Source: Varanus komodoensis
Lineage: Eukaryota; Chordata; Lepidosauria; Squamata; Varanidae
NCBI RefSeq assembly: GCF_004798865.1
Contig: NW_025336479.1
Location: 4,804,494 to 4,868,493 of the forward strand
Reading direction: 5' to 3'
DNA length: 64,000 nt
The notes beneath the pieces were generated by a model. That model was not told the DNA's origin. It made no database searches and saw only the letters and a program-made list of their open reading frames with translations. The position numbers were made by a program, and so were the translations under genes. Below are positions 21,415-30,954 of this stretch, one piece after another (positions within the stretch are counted from its first letter, which is position 1; every line of letters starts with the position of its first letter).

Positions 21415-21690
21415 ATTGCTTAAATTTAAGGAGGGAAAAGGTACTGAAAGCAGTTGACACAGTAACACCTTTTAGTAACCCAAAGAACTGTGCATGATAT
21501 GCTGAAAGCCACTCATCTGTTTCAACAGAGCTGAACTCTCTTCTACTTCTTTCAGTATTATCATCATCACTTATCTGTTCCATTTTGCACTGAGACATAT
21601 ATGTATTGTAATAATGCATGTGTATTTTCTTACACACTTGTTAGGAATAATAGAGCCAGTCCAGCTTTCCTTTTTGGGATGCACCATAAA
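21415..21690 (-). repeat. Unnamed interspersed repeat, inverted member of the pair
   Basis: Reverse complement of the element at 18530-18800 (see there). About 2.6 kb separates the two copies, so a transcript crossing both could fold into an imperfect hairpin of roughly 250 base pairs. A 104-codon minus frame (21323-21637) spans part of it but has no family signature. Confidence 0.6.
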
Positions 21691-22347
21691 CTGAACACAC
21701 ACTTCAGAAAGGCAAAAATCAAGACGCACAGAAGAAATGTGCTTAATATTGCAGTTCAATTACAGGTACCTATCTCCAAGACCCAAGGGTGCTTATAAAA
21801 ACTCAGAAGTACTACTATTGAGCACTGCAAAGCGAGCAGTCAGCAAACGCTGCAGGAAGTTGCAGAAACTAGGTTAGTCTTCCCCAGTACTGGGCTTCGT
21901 TGTTCCACAATTTCCTATCAAAAGCTGCTCTGAGCATTTCCTTTAGCTTACCTTTTCATGAATCCAAACCTATTTTCTGTTCCCTGCCTACCTCCTAACC
22001 CCTGATGCATGGTCTCTGGTCTGCAGAGGCTAACAGGCCTGAGCTGGCACACTGTGAGCTGGCCAAGGTTCAGCACTCTCTGGAAGGAAGCTCATCAGCA
22101 AACAGCAGCAGGTGCCCTATCAGAAACCAGCCAGGGCTCCATGGGTGGACTGGACTCCACTTTCTGCCCACTCCTAACTTAAAAAGTCATTTATTAGGCC
22201 CAGAGGCTCTTGGCTAAGTCCCAAAAGGTCCATAAAAGAAAAAAAAAAAAAGAGCACCCCAATTTTCCAGGCTCTGCTGTGCTCATAAAAAGTTTCAAAA
22301 TGTCATGGCAAAGTGCCAGGAAAAGGGTAGGTAGATGTACTGATAAG
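21691..22347. other. Noncoding sequence, A-run at 22238-22251
   Basis: No gene seen. A poly(A)-like run stands at 22238-22251 ('agaaaaaaaaaaaaagagc' context) without a recognisable retroposed gene next to it. Confidence 0.5.
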
Positions 22348-22470
22348 AACATAAGGAAAGCCATGCCAGATCAGACCAAAGGTCCATCTAAGTCCATCAC
22401 TTCAGGGATGGATGCAGGAAAAGGGAAGCCAGCAGGACAGTCCCCTCCCTGCCCCCTACCCACAGCCATT
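22348..22470 (-). mobile_element. CR1 LINE 3' end, minus strand
   Basis: The plus text 'gaacataaggaaagccatgcc' and 'agatcagaccaaaggtccatc' is the reverse complement of the CR1 3' terminus ending 'gatggacctttggtctgatc ... cttatgttc'. The farther part ('agccagcaggacag') matches the upstream 'ctgtcctgctggct'-type segment of the same family. This is the same subfamily as the copies at 38.8 and 52.3 kb. Only the terminal part is present. Confidence 0.75.
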
Positions 22471-23627
22471 TCTCCTGACACTTCTAACTTCTGGGGCTGG
22501 GGCCAGACCAGGCCAGGCAAAGTTGCTTGTGCCTGGCCTGGCCTCATCTGGCCCACTGACATGCCTAGCCACCCTCTCCCAGCACATCACAGACAGAGAG
22601 CAGCACTGAGAAGGAGCAGGAGCCTGGCCTAGCAGTGCTGCTTGATCGTGGATCTTCAGGTGACAAGGAGTGCATTTCGACAGCTGCATTTCCTGCCACC
22701 GTAGAATCCTGTGCGGTAGGACCCTGGACTGTCTTGAGGCTTTTCTAGCAGTATTAACCCTTGCAAGGTGCTAGCTTCTCTGCCCTGGCACCACCTGAAG
22801 CAGGACTCCGGGGCTGGGGCCTTCTTGGGCGAACAGTGTCCCGTTCAAAAAGAGATGCAGCAAAACCTGATGAGAAGCAGGGAATAAATACAGAAATCCC
22901 TCCCCAAAGATTCCACAGCTACCTTCCATTCTGCTGTCTTAAGGACATCACACCTAAGAGCTGTTCTTTGGACAGACTGTTATTTGGCCAAGTCAGTGCA
23001 GGGTCTAGAAAATGTTTTAAAGAGATGTACTGTGGCTTACAGTGGTGGTTTTTTTTTTTTTAGGTTTCTGGAGATGAGTGCCTGTAAACTGCCCACTAAT
23101 CACAAAACTGGCACCCGCATTTGGCAGTGATTTGTATCAGGGTGATGCATGACTTGGCTTCAGAATTCAGATTCAGAATATATGTTAAGTGGGTCCTCCC
23201 TGCCGAAGAGAGCTATGAAAGTAACAACAATCCTGCTCTGATTTTATCTACAAAGGACTCCGCTCATGGAAAATAATTCACTCTGTCTTGCAGAGCCACC
23301 AAGGGGATGTGAGGTGGCGGCCAGCCAGAGTCAGACACCTCAGTTTTTCCAGCTTCCCTTGATGACCCCAGGCAATTTTAACAAAAGAAGCAGCAGATCT
23401 CCTGGGCTCCCAAGACAAAGGTCAAATCCCGCTCACACCTCCCCACTGAAGTTTTGTGCAAGAGCTCTACCACTTGTGGCCCATAGGCGTGACCCCATGG
23501 AGCTGCAGCTGCTTCCAAGCCTCAGTGCTCCCTCACTGTGCACATGGAATAAAAGGGCCTCCCGCTCCTCTGAGAATGGAACAAGGACCACACTTTATAG
23601 CACAGAAGGTATGTGGGCAATTATCTG
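22471..23627. other. Noncoding sequence, no gene recognised
   Basis: Contains a small internal duplication of 'ggcctgg/ggccagac' words near 22495-22550 and a T-run at 23047-23060. No gene seen. Confidence 0.5.
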
Positions 23628-23740
23628 TGGCCCGGTGCCCTGTAGATGTGTTGGACTACTACTCCCATCATTCCAGTCACCATGCTGGCTCGGAGTTACA
23701 GTCCAACTCATCTAGGGAGGCTTGGGTTGAGAAAGGCTGT
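23628..23740. repeat. Palindromic interspersed repeat, copy 4
   Basis: Both arms are clear: 'tagatgtgttggactactac' and 'gttacagtccaactcatcta' flank 'tcaccatgctggc'. This is among the better-preserved copies. It lies about 75 bases upstream of the candidate exon at 23818. Confidence 0.8.
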
Positions 23741-23817
23741 AACGTAGCTTCATCTTTGCTTCGACAGCAAAGTGCTGCTGGATAAATTATCTCTATCTGC
23801 CCCTGCCTTCTTGGCAG

Positions 23818-23935
23818 GACTAGATGTTTCCCAAGAAGCACTTGCTGCTCATCTCCTTTTTCACATGCTTCTGCTTCGTGACAGGGCTTGTCATGTTCAG
23901 CGAGTTCACCAACAAGGAAGGAGACAGTTCAGCAG
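23818..23935 (+). CDS. Candidate first coding exon, N-terminal signal anchor, gene not recognised
   Basis: A strong acceptor (polypyrimidine 'ctctatctgcccctgccttc' then ttggcag at 23811-23817) precedes GACTAG-ATG; the Met codon is at 23824. The frame gives MFPKKHLLLISFF, then a hydrophobic stretch to about residue 26, then a polar stem-like sequence EFTNKEGDSSA. The exon ends at 23935 at GCAG|GTACAG, an acceptable donor. Lysines before one hydrophobic segment are what a type II Golgi enzyme (glycosyltransferase or sulfotransferase) shows, and such genes often put just this region in their first coding exon after untranslated exons. That reading is inference; I could not match the sequence to a named protein. 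The rest of the gene is not seen downstream. It may be a chance frame. Confidence 0.4.
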
Positions 23936-25317
23936 GTACAGCAGGGGTGCAGAGCCGCAGGCCTGCCCTGATCCTCCCCCTCAAACAGCAATCCTTTCTT
24001 GGGGTGGGGGGGTGTTGGCTTTTATGCTGTTTCCCCCCCAATTCTGAAAGCCTGAAATGAAGGTAGGAGCTTTACTCTAAAAAATAGCAGTAGTTATTGG
24101 GATCCTGGGTCTTCTGACCCTGACACTTTTGCATTTGGCTTCACCCTCCACTGGAATGTGGCCCCTGAGAACATCACCAAAATTGAATTGATTTGGTCCT
24201 TTGACTGAAGGAAGTTCTGCATCCCTGCATTGGAAGCTCCTTATGGTCAGAGCCCAAGCAAACAGAAATCCTCGCATTTCTATGCCAGGGAAATAAAAGC
24301 ATGGTTTGCAAACATTAACCACTATGGGGCTGCTGGATCTCACCTATCTCCTGACTTCTCAGGCAGGGCAGATTATGATACCTTGCCATATACAGGTTGC
24401 CTGCAGAACCAGTTACAAGGAGCGTTCCAGCCTAAGGGCCTTGAGAGCAATGGGGGAGGCAGCTACGAGGTGCCAGTGATCTCTGTGCCCTTTCACTGAA
24501 TTTCTTCTTACTTTCATGGAGCAGGAGGGATTGATTCACCCTGATTCACTTGTGCTGCCTATGCAGAGATGGGAAAGAGGCACGGAGGGCATTCAACCAA
24601 GGAGCAGAGGGAGCTGCCTTAGAGCAGGCTGGGATATTTGTCTTTCTAGCCCAGAACTGGGTTTTTATCAGCTAGAGCTATTCCCGGACAAGGATAGTTT
24701 GCTCACGGTGATCCATGTCTCTCCTAGTTGGATTGCTGCAATGATTATTGGTGGAGCTGCCTTTCAGGGTGACTTGGAAGCCTGAATTAGTGCAGAGGAA
24801 TAAATTCTGTTCCAAAATTCTGCAGCAGACCTTCCCTTGCCCAGGGCCTGATTCTGAAAGAAGGAAAGACAGAGGGCTTGTCTGTAGGTGGCAGCTGCTC
24901 CCCCAGTGGTGCTGCTCCTTTTTCCTGGGTGCAAAACAGGCGCATCTGGAGCACTATGCAGAGTCCCCACTGCTCCGCTGTCCAGAGGGAGAATTCAGAT
25001 ACGCTTCCCAAGGGATCAGATTTGGTCCTCACACAGAAAGGGGCTCTATGCCTCTGCACCAGAGGCACCGTATGGCCAGAGCCAAGGAGCTCTGTGCCAG
25101 AACAAACAAAATGATTTGTGAGGGTGAGGCAGTTGCTCCCATGAGCTGCGCTGCACACGGCCCAGAGGGAGCCAGTGAGTGAGTGAGCAGAAGCCTCTGC
25201 TCAGGTTCTTTCCCCAGGCAGCAGTGTGGACCCCTTCCTTTCTGTTTACTCACTCAGTTGACTGCTCTTCCTCTGAAACAAAAGCGGCAGTGCTGAGCAC
25301 CCTTTCAAAGTCAAATG
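23936..25317. other. Noncoding sequence, possible intron
   Basis: If the 23.8-kb exon is real this would be its downstream intron. I see no second exon. A 144-codon plus frame at 24748-25182 overlaps several others on both strands and looks accidental. Confidence 0.45.
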
Positions 25318-25405
25318 CAGTTAGGCCTCGAGAGGGAGATGCTTCCCTGCACCAAATCTGGAACCGTCTGCATGCAAAGCAGGTGTTTTACCACTGAGAA
25401 GCTGT
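25318..25405 (-). repeat. tRNA-Ala-derived SINE, copy 2 (head only)
   Basis: On the minus strand: A-box-like 'agcttctcagtgg', then 'cctgctttgcatgcagacgg', then B box 'ggttccagatttgg'. The 'gctttgcatg' anticodon arm is that of tRNA-Ala(TGC). This is the same family as the copy at 15.3 kb. It is not a functional tRNA gene: the arms do not pair well and the acceptor stem is lost. Confidence 0.75.
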
Positions 25406-26484
25406 GGTGGCCACCTCTTCCTTTCCGGGTTTCGGCTTCTGAATCGCACTGCCAAACCTAGCTCTTTTCAGATTCCAAGGCTAGGAAACTGCCCTTGAAC
25501 GCTGCTGGGGTTTTCAAGATGCTCAACCCTGCACCCTGGTGCAGCAGAAAAGTGGCACACATCCTCTTGCTTAATTTTAAAGCACATGGAGATCAAAGAG
25601 CTCAAACATACCCTGGACACATGTGTGGAGGAGCGTGGAACTGCTCTGATGTCCCCCAGGTGTGCCTGCCACTAAATCCCACAGAAAGAGATCAGCCGAG
25701 GAGCATCAGGGGCCAAGCAACATACAAATATTCCTCTGTCTCTTGCTTAGCACTGCCGTGTGAAATCGGCAGAATAGAAAACTGCCATGCAAAGGTGACA
25801 CACAGACAGAAAACAAAAGAGGACATTTCTGGGACACAGGAGCTGAAGTTTAAGGCTGCTCTTAATCCTTTCCTGGGTTCTCCTGTAGAGAGGGAGGGCT
25901 CTGCAGTGCCTTCCACTTCAATGATGCCTGCACTTATCAGAGCTCACAGCAACGCCTTGTCAGTGTGGTTAGACCTAAGAAAGCATAGCTGAAAACTAGG
26001 CTTATGTCAGAGTCATAATTCTGGCCTGACATCCCAACTGGCTGCAAGTGCCAGCACCCCCAAATGCTGAAGCAGATCTCTCCTCCTCACCCCGCTTCCG
26101 GCCTGGTCAAACCCTCTCCTCCACTGAAATAGCAAAGCCTCTTCAGAGAACTGCTCAGCCTTGAGACTTTTGCTGACTTGCCTGTCACTTTTCAGAATGG
26201 GTGGGCATCAAAATGCTGCCAAACAAAACAAAGGGGGAAGGAGAGGCAGAAAGGCGAGGGAGGAGACCTTTCAGCTTCACAGTTGTCTGAGCCACAACAA
26301 ACTCCACACGGCTGATGCAGCTGCTACTTCGCTTCTTTCTTCACTATAGGAGAGAATGTCTCTTAAGCAGACAAAGAGAAGGCACAAACTCAGATGACAG
26401 CCTGCATGCACACACACAAGTTCTCACATGACCATTAATTTACATGTTGACAGTCTTGCCTATGCAGTTGTCCGATATATACTG
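25406..26484. other. Noncoding sequence, no gene recognised
   Basis: A 165-codon plus frame at 25495-25992 and opposing frames have no motif. Nothing else stands out. Confidence 0.45.
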
Positions 26485-26572
26485 GATGCGCCTTCAAGTG
26501 CGTTGAATGGTAATTCCCACCACCTCCAACCAGCATGGCTGATTGAAGTTGTAGTCCAACACACAGGTTGGA
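26485..26572. repeat. Palindromic interspersed repeat, copy 5
   Basis: Arms 'ccttcaagtgcgttgaatgg' and 'ttgaagttgtagtccaacac' flank 'ccaaccagcatggctga'. Moderately decayed. Confidence 0.75.
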
Positions 26573-26589
26573 GAAGATAATAGTACTTT

Positions 26590-26690
26590 GATCACACACT
26601 CTGATCGACTCTGCCTCGGTTTCCCGATCTGTTTAATGGGCATGCATCCAAACAGATTTTGAGAAAGGGTTGCTGTGCCCTTTAGTAACG
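26590..26690 (+). repeat. MIR-like SINE core fragment
   Basis: The phrase 'actctgcctcggtttcccga' followed by 'tctgtttaatggg' matches the MIR core 'cctcagtttccccatctgtaaaatggg'. The rest is weak. Confidence 0.55.
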
Positions 26691-26929
26691 CCATTTTCTC
26701 AAACGTGAAGGTCCTGTCCGAAAAAAGAAAGTAATGCCAGGACACCCAAGAGAACCAGCTCCTCTCGACATTCCTGTCGAAGAAGCTTCTTTCTCTAGTG
26801 TAAAGGAAAAAACAATGCACCTCATCTCAGGGGTCTTTAACCGAGAATGCGATGCTTCAGCACTGAGAACCGCCCCCTCCTCTCCCCTCCGCCTCATTCA
26901 TCACCTGGCCAAAACAAAACCAGGCAACT

Positions 26930-27960
26930 CACCCGCCTTAACGCCCCCAACCCGCGTCAAGGGACCTATCTTCTTCCTTTCCTGCTTCCTTTCGCAGTCC
27001 CAAGACAGAAGGTCCAGACCCCGCTGGATCCGCTCTGCGATCCAGTCCCACCGCCAGCAGCCGCAGTCTCTGCGTCTTTCTCGCCGGCCTCTGGCCGCGA
27101 CAGAGGGGAGGGAAGGGGATGGGGGGGGGTCTTGGAAGGGGATGGCAACACACACGGGAACGAGCGGAAAACGGGTGCGCCCCCCTGGCAGCGGGAAGGC
27201 GGGGGAGTCCGCGACGGGATCCCTCTTCCTCCTCCCCCTCCCGCCCCAATCTACCCACCTTCGAAGTCGGAGATGATCCCTTCCAGGTGCGCGTTGACCA
27301 CCGGGTCGGCCATCGCCCCGCTCGACTCGGGCTGCCCCAAAGTTCTCGGCAAAGTCCCGAGCGCAGCGCCGCTGGACAGCCCCCCTCCTGATCGCGATGA
27401 AATGGGAGGGCGAGAGCCGGCCGCCGACGCGCTCGCACAAGGCAGGCGGGCGCCCCTCCGCCCCCGGGGTCCGTGCCGCGAAGCAGGCTGGAATGAATGG
27501 AGGAGGGGAGCGCGGCCCTCCCCGCCCGCCGCCCGCCCCTGCGATCTTGGCAGCCCCGCGTGCGCCCGCCCGACCTCCCCACCGCGCACTGGCTGCCTCG
27601 CACGCCCGTCAAGCCGCGCGGCAGCGCAGGGCAATGCCGAGCGGAGGCTGGGCAGAGGGCGGCCGCCTGCCCCTTCCAGCAGCGCCGCCAGGCGAGCGGA
27701 GCGTGCTCGTGGCCCGCGGGGAGCGCCCGCCCGTCCGCCCGCCGCCGCCTGCAGCGCTCTCCGTCCGCGGGAGAGGCGGCCCAGGGGAGGGGCCCGCGCC
27801 CTGCCTCCGAGATGCTGCCTCAGCCAGCCCTGGCCCCGAGGGGCACGGCGCCCTTGGGGGCGAGGCCCCCTCCCGCCTGCAGCAGGGACGCGACGAGTGC
27901 TTCTGAGCACATGCAGAATCCCCTCGCCCCGTGAAGGAAGGTGGCGCCCTGCCGCTGGAA
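26930..27960. promoter_or_regulatory. CpG island, probable promoter
   Basis: About 1 kb of dense CpG and very high G+C, unlike anything else in the window (the hAT MITE aside). It contains many GC-box-like words, for example 'ccccgcccgccgcccgccc' at about 27521-27539. Unmethylated CpG islands of this kind usually mark vertebrate promoters. The candidate first coding exon on the minus strand (27259-27313) lies inside it, so the main transcript probably runs leftward with its start around 27.35-27.9 kb. A divergent transcript to the right is possible. Long open frames on both strands (up to 422 codons) are an effect of the base composition. Confidence 0.8.
27259..27313 (-). CDS. Candidate first coding exon within CpG island, gene not recognised
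   Basis: On the minus strand an ATG at 27313 has a good initiation context (GGGGCGATGG, G at -3 and +4). It opens MADPVVNAHLEGIISDFE, 18 codons plus one base, and runs into a near-perfect donor, GAAG|GTGGGTAG, at 27259/27258. The amino-acid text looks like real protein: acidic and amphipathic, no low complexity, in the middle of a GC-rich island where chance frames are rich in Arg, Pro, Gly and Ala. An upstream in-frame Met at 28039 would give a long Arg/Pro-rich leader, which I reject. I do not recognise the protein and do not see exon 2 to the left. Phase at the donor is 1. Confidence 0.55.
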
Positions 27961-28291
27961 CGGGAGGCCGGGGCGGCTGTTCCACAGTCCGAATGCAGGG
28001 GTGCTGCTGCTCTGGGCACGCAGCCCTTCTGGAATTCACCCACTGTGGCTTCTGTTTTACAGCTGGTCACTTTGGGGAGCAGGCTGCTTGTGACTGGACT
28101 TGTGTTTTGACCTAGGCCCGAGCCAGTCCTGTGCAGCAGCATTTGTTTACCAACCACACACTCTGTGCCATCTTTCCTCCCAGGAGACCCAAGTATCCTA
28201 CATGGAAACGCCTGTCTTTCTCATTAGAACAACCCTCGATGAAGATTAGACTGAGAGGGAGTTGAGGAGCAAGAGACCACTTCCAACCTCA

Positions 28292-28395
28292 CGACATGCA
28301 CATGGTGGGCATGTCGTGAGCGGAGCCGGCTGGTGCTGGAGGTCAGACTAGTTGGCCCGGGAGGCCCCTTCTGACTCGCTCTGTTTCTGTTTCTA
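28292..28395 (+). mobile_element. CR1 LINE 3' end, second copy of the nested subfamily
   Basis: About 104 bp closely matching the 3' end of the young CR1 at 3490-3590: 'gacatgcacatggtg', 'gcggagccgg', 'ggtcagacta', 'ccttctgactcgctctg', ending in repeats of the TGTTTCTA type. Compared with the first copy it has a short extra stretch ('ctggtgctgga'). Strongly 5'-truncated. It lies just right of the CpG island and keeps CpGs, which suggests a fairly young insertion. Confidence 0.88.
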
Positions 28396-29059
28396 ACCTG
28401 CAAGTGCCCATTGTTGGTCCTTTTACGAATGCTGCAGAATCATCCTGCAGGACCAAGGGAAGACAAGGAAGGTTTCATAGTTTTAGCGCCATCCCAGAAG
28501 AAACCTGGCCCAACGCAAGCATAGAACCATATACTGCAGCTGGAAGAGAAGGCCCATCAAGTCTCCCATCCAGATTCTAGGCAGGCCCTACCCTGCTTAG
28601 CAGCCATGATAAAGCAAGATCAGGCCCTTCAGGCTATCTGGAAGGCCCACGTGTAGTTCTGCTTTCCCCACCACGGTTCTCTCTGGGTGTGTTGGACCGC
28701 ACTGCCATTGTACCCAGACAGCTTTGCTAAAGGGCATGCTGGGTAGAAATCATCGGGTGGTGGCCCAAAGTATTTGGCAGGAACCAGTTGGGGTGGCTGG
28801 GACAGCCAAGCTGCTGTTCCCATCTCTCCTGCACCTCCCCTCTACTGGATCAGAGGGCAGCTCTCTCCAGCTGGGCAGATTTGTTCATTGTTCCTCATGC
28901 TCTTTTCTAAGCCACTGCCCCACATTGTCTCATCACTCAAAAGATCAGCCCTTGCCTTAGATATGTTTCATGTTGGAGTGCCATTTCTTCATCTTGGGGA
29001 TGGGGGTATAAAATCCAATAGTAAGATACATTTCTGAATGCTGTTTAAAAGGTCCTGCA
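28396..29059. other. Noncoding sequence, no gene recognised
   Basis: Around 28685-28760 the text 'tgtgttggaccgcactgcca' and 'gcatgctgggtagaaatcat' vaguely recalls the palindromic family, but too weakly to call. No gene seen. Confidence 0.45.
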
Positions 29060-29170
29060 TTTATCCATTTTTATTTCTAATCTGCCCAAACAACAAATGC
29101 TCCCTGGGCAGATTAAAAACAGTTAAAAGACCGTTGCAAACTGATTAAAACACAATATACGGTATACCTA
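29060..29170 (-). repeat. LINE/SINE tail-like repeat, minus strand
   Basis: The text 'tttatttctaatctgcccaa ... ccctgggcagattaaaaac' followed by 'gttaaaagacc ... gattaaaacacaatata' aligns with 42630-42780. The first part resembles the reverse complement of the tail 'gggcggtatataaataaa' found on many reptile LINEs and SINEs. Family not assigned. Confidence 0.5.
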
Positions 29171-29290
29171 AGGAAAAGAAAAAAAGACAATACAATGAAT
29201 GTGAACTATGAACAAAAGAAAGCTAGCATATTAGAGCAGGCCTGGGGAGCTCCAGCTGCGAATATCATCGGCCATAGCCTGCCCCCCCCC

Positions 29291-29425
29291 ACCCCCAGTG
29301 GCCTTGTGCCAGTCACCATCTCTCGGTTTAGCCTCACAGGGTTGTTGTGAAGATCCTTCTTTTTGGGTGGAGGGAACCATGTGTATCAGCCTGAGTTCCT
29401 TAGAGGAAAGGTAGATATCAGAATA
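29291..29425 (+). repeat. MIR/L2-tailed SINE
   Basis: Order: 'ggccttgtgccagtcacca', 'tagcctcacagggttgttg', 'tgaagatcc', 'gagggaaccatgtgtatca', 'gagttccttagaggaaagg', 'agatatcag'. This is the same family as 15975-16197. The head is lost behind a C-run at 29281-29290. Confidence 0.78.
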
Positions 29426-30880
29426 ACAAATGAATAGGTGGATAAAAGGATGATGGACAATTGCTACTGACAGTTTTAAAGGCAGTTATAGAGTCTAAAG
29501 AAGTAGATAAATTTCCTCCCTGCCATGTTTTGTAACAATCTGTGCCTCTTTCCTATTGGCATGCTGACAACTCTGTGACATGCTTTGCCCATGTTTTCTA
29601 CATGCTAAGAACATCTGTTAATAATTTATAAATGACATAGAAAATCTAACCTAATATATATAAAGTGTGTCTGATTTCTCTGGAGTGACACAATCTTTCC
29701 AGTGCTGGCAAAATGTTCCATGTTTAACAATCTGTTTTTATTAATGGCATGACCAAGAGGATTCTTTTTTTAGATGGGGCAGAATTCCTTTCTGTAAAAT
29801 AAAGTTTAAAAAAACCCTGTATCAGAATAATGCCCTGAGTGGGGTTCTGTGTTAGGAAAAAAAATTCTGTCTGCCACAGTTTATAAGATCAAAAAGAACA
29901 ATAAGGGAACTTTGCCTTCCTTCTAGGTTTCAAGCTGTTCTTGGCCTTAAGTTTGGAACTGCTAAACCACAACAATTCAGAGGCCTTTTTGCGGTCCAGG
30001 CCTGTTTGTGGCCAGAGGGCTTTCAAAATAGACGGACATCATTAGTATCAATAATACATGACAGGGACTCAAAGTGTCTGTTTTCCTGAATGAGCCTAGC
30101 TGGGCATTTCAAAATAAAAATAACCTTTAGCCACCCTAGCCTTAGAACCAGTCACTGCATGTCTTTTGCAGCGCTGGTGTCACTTCCTTAGTCCCGACCC
30201 GCTGCTCTTTGCCCCTCCAAAGCAGCATGGCCATCTGGGAGAGGCAGCTATTGTTCAATGGACACGGCCAGCATGCAGCCTGGCTGATTGGTGCCAACAG
30301 CCCTGGCACTGGCTCTGAAAGGAAGCGTATGTTTCCTTCTCCTGCAGTGCCAAAGCACTGGAGCTAGAAGCACAATCCCTTTCAGGGACTGTTTCCCACT
30401 CTGTGAGATTTTGATAAAACACCCTTGTCCAAAATAATGAAGCTGAATGAAATCAGGGACCTGAAAGGCAGTTGTTTAGAAACGAGGCTAAGCCAAGGTA
30501 TTGCATCAGCCTTTCCCAAGATGTGTTAGCCTACAAGTGCCAACTTCCCCAGTCAGCGGGGCCAAAGGTGTGTTAGACTAGTGTGGTACCACTGCTCTTC
30601 CTGGAGAAGAACCCTCCTGCCTAATTTTCAAATCCTTGTGAAGTTATAACTCCTCATTATTGTCCAGCATGGCTGACCCTGAACAGAAGCCTGATGTTCA
30701 TCCATGAAACGTACGCATTCTAGTACTCGGTTTTTCAAAGGCATGCTTGAATGGGTCACATTTATTTTATAGAATAAAAGCTGGCTCAAGGGTCTTGTTT
30801 GGAAGGTGCTGCAGATCCAGACTGGGGTGATGCAACGGTTTTCTGCACTGATACTCCCTTCTGCCCTTTGCCCCCTAAAG
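29426..30880. other. Noncoding sequence, no gene recognised
   Basis: AT-rich on the left, mixed on the right. A weak palindromic-family likeness near 30515-30600 is not called. No gene seen. Confidence 0.45.
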
Positions 30881-30954
30881 TGCTGCTCTTGAAGAGCTAC
30901 AACGCAGCCAAAGTGCGCAACACCTTGGGAAGTGACAGGATATTCGAAGAGAAG
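30881..30954 (+). CDS. Candidate internal coding exon, gene not recognised
   Basis: An excellent pyrimidine tract ('ctcccttctgccctttgccc') leads to CCTAAAG at 30880. The next 74 bases read, after two bases completing a codon, LLLKSYNAAKVRN then TLGSDRIFEEK, and end at GAAG|GTACGG (30954/30955). The composition is protein-like (mixed charge, no low complexity) and the splice signals fit on both sides, with phase 1 in and phase 0 out. The opposite strand gives nothing plausible. I cannot name the protein. Whether it joins the plus-strand exon at 23.8 kb is unknown; the CpG island between them speaks against it. Confidence 0.35.

Noticed and set aside
21323-21637. 104-codon minus frame with an acidic segment (ISDDDNTERSRREFSS)
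   Set aside because: It lies in a repeat whose other copy (18.5 kb) does not keep the frame.
22238-22251. Poly(A) tail of a processed pseudogene
   Set aside because: No recognisable mRNA-derived sequence stands next to the A-run and no target duplication is visible.
25318-25405. Functional tRNA-Ala gene
   Set aside because: Arms no longer pair, the acceptor stem is lost and the sequence continues as a SINE-type body.
27251-28039. 262-codon minus frame that ends in the MADPVVN segment, taken from its first Met
   Set aside because: The upstream part is composition-driven Arg/Pro/Ala text; the internal Met at 27313 has the better context and protein-like sequence.
26847-28115. 422-codon plus-strand frame over the CpG island
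   Set aside because: Arg/Pro/Ala-rich text caused by base composition; equally long frames exist on the opposite strand.
28685-28760. Another palindromic repeat copy
   Set aside because: Only short words match; the arm order is not clear.
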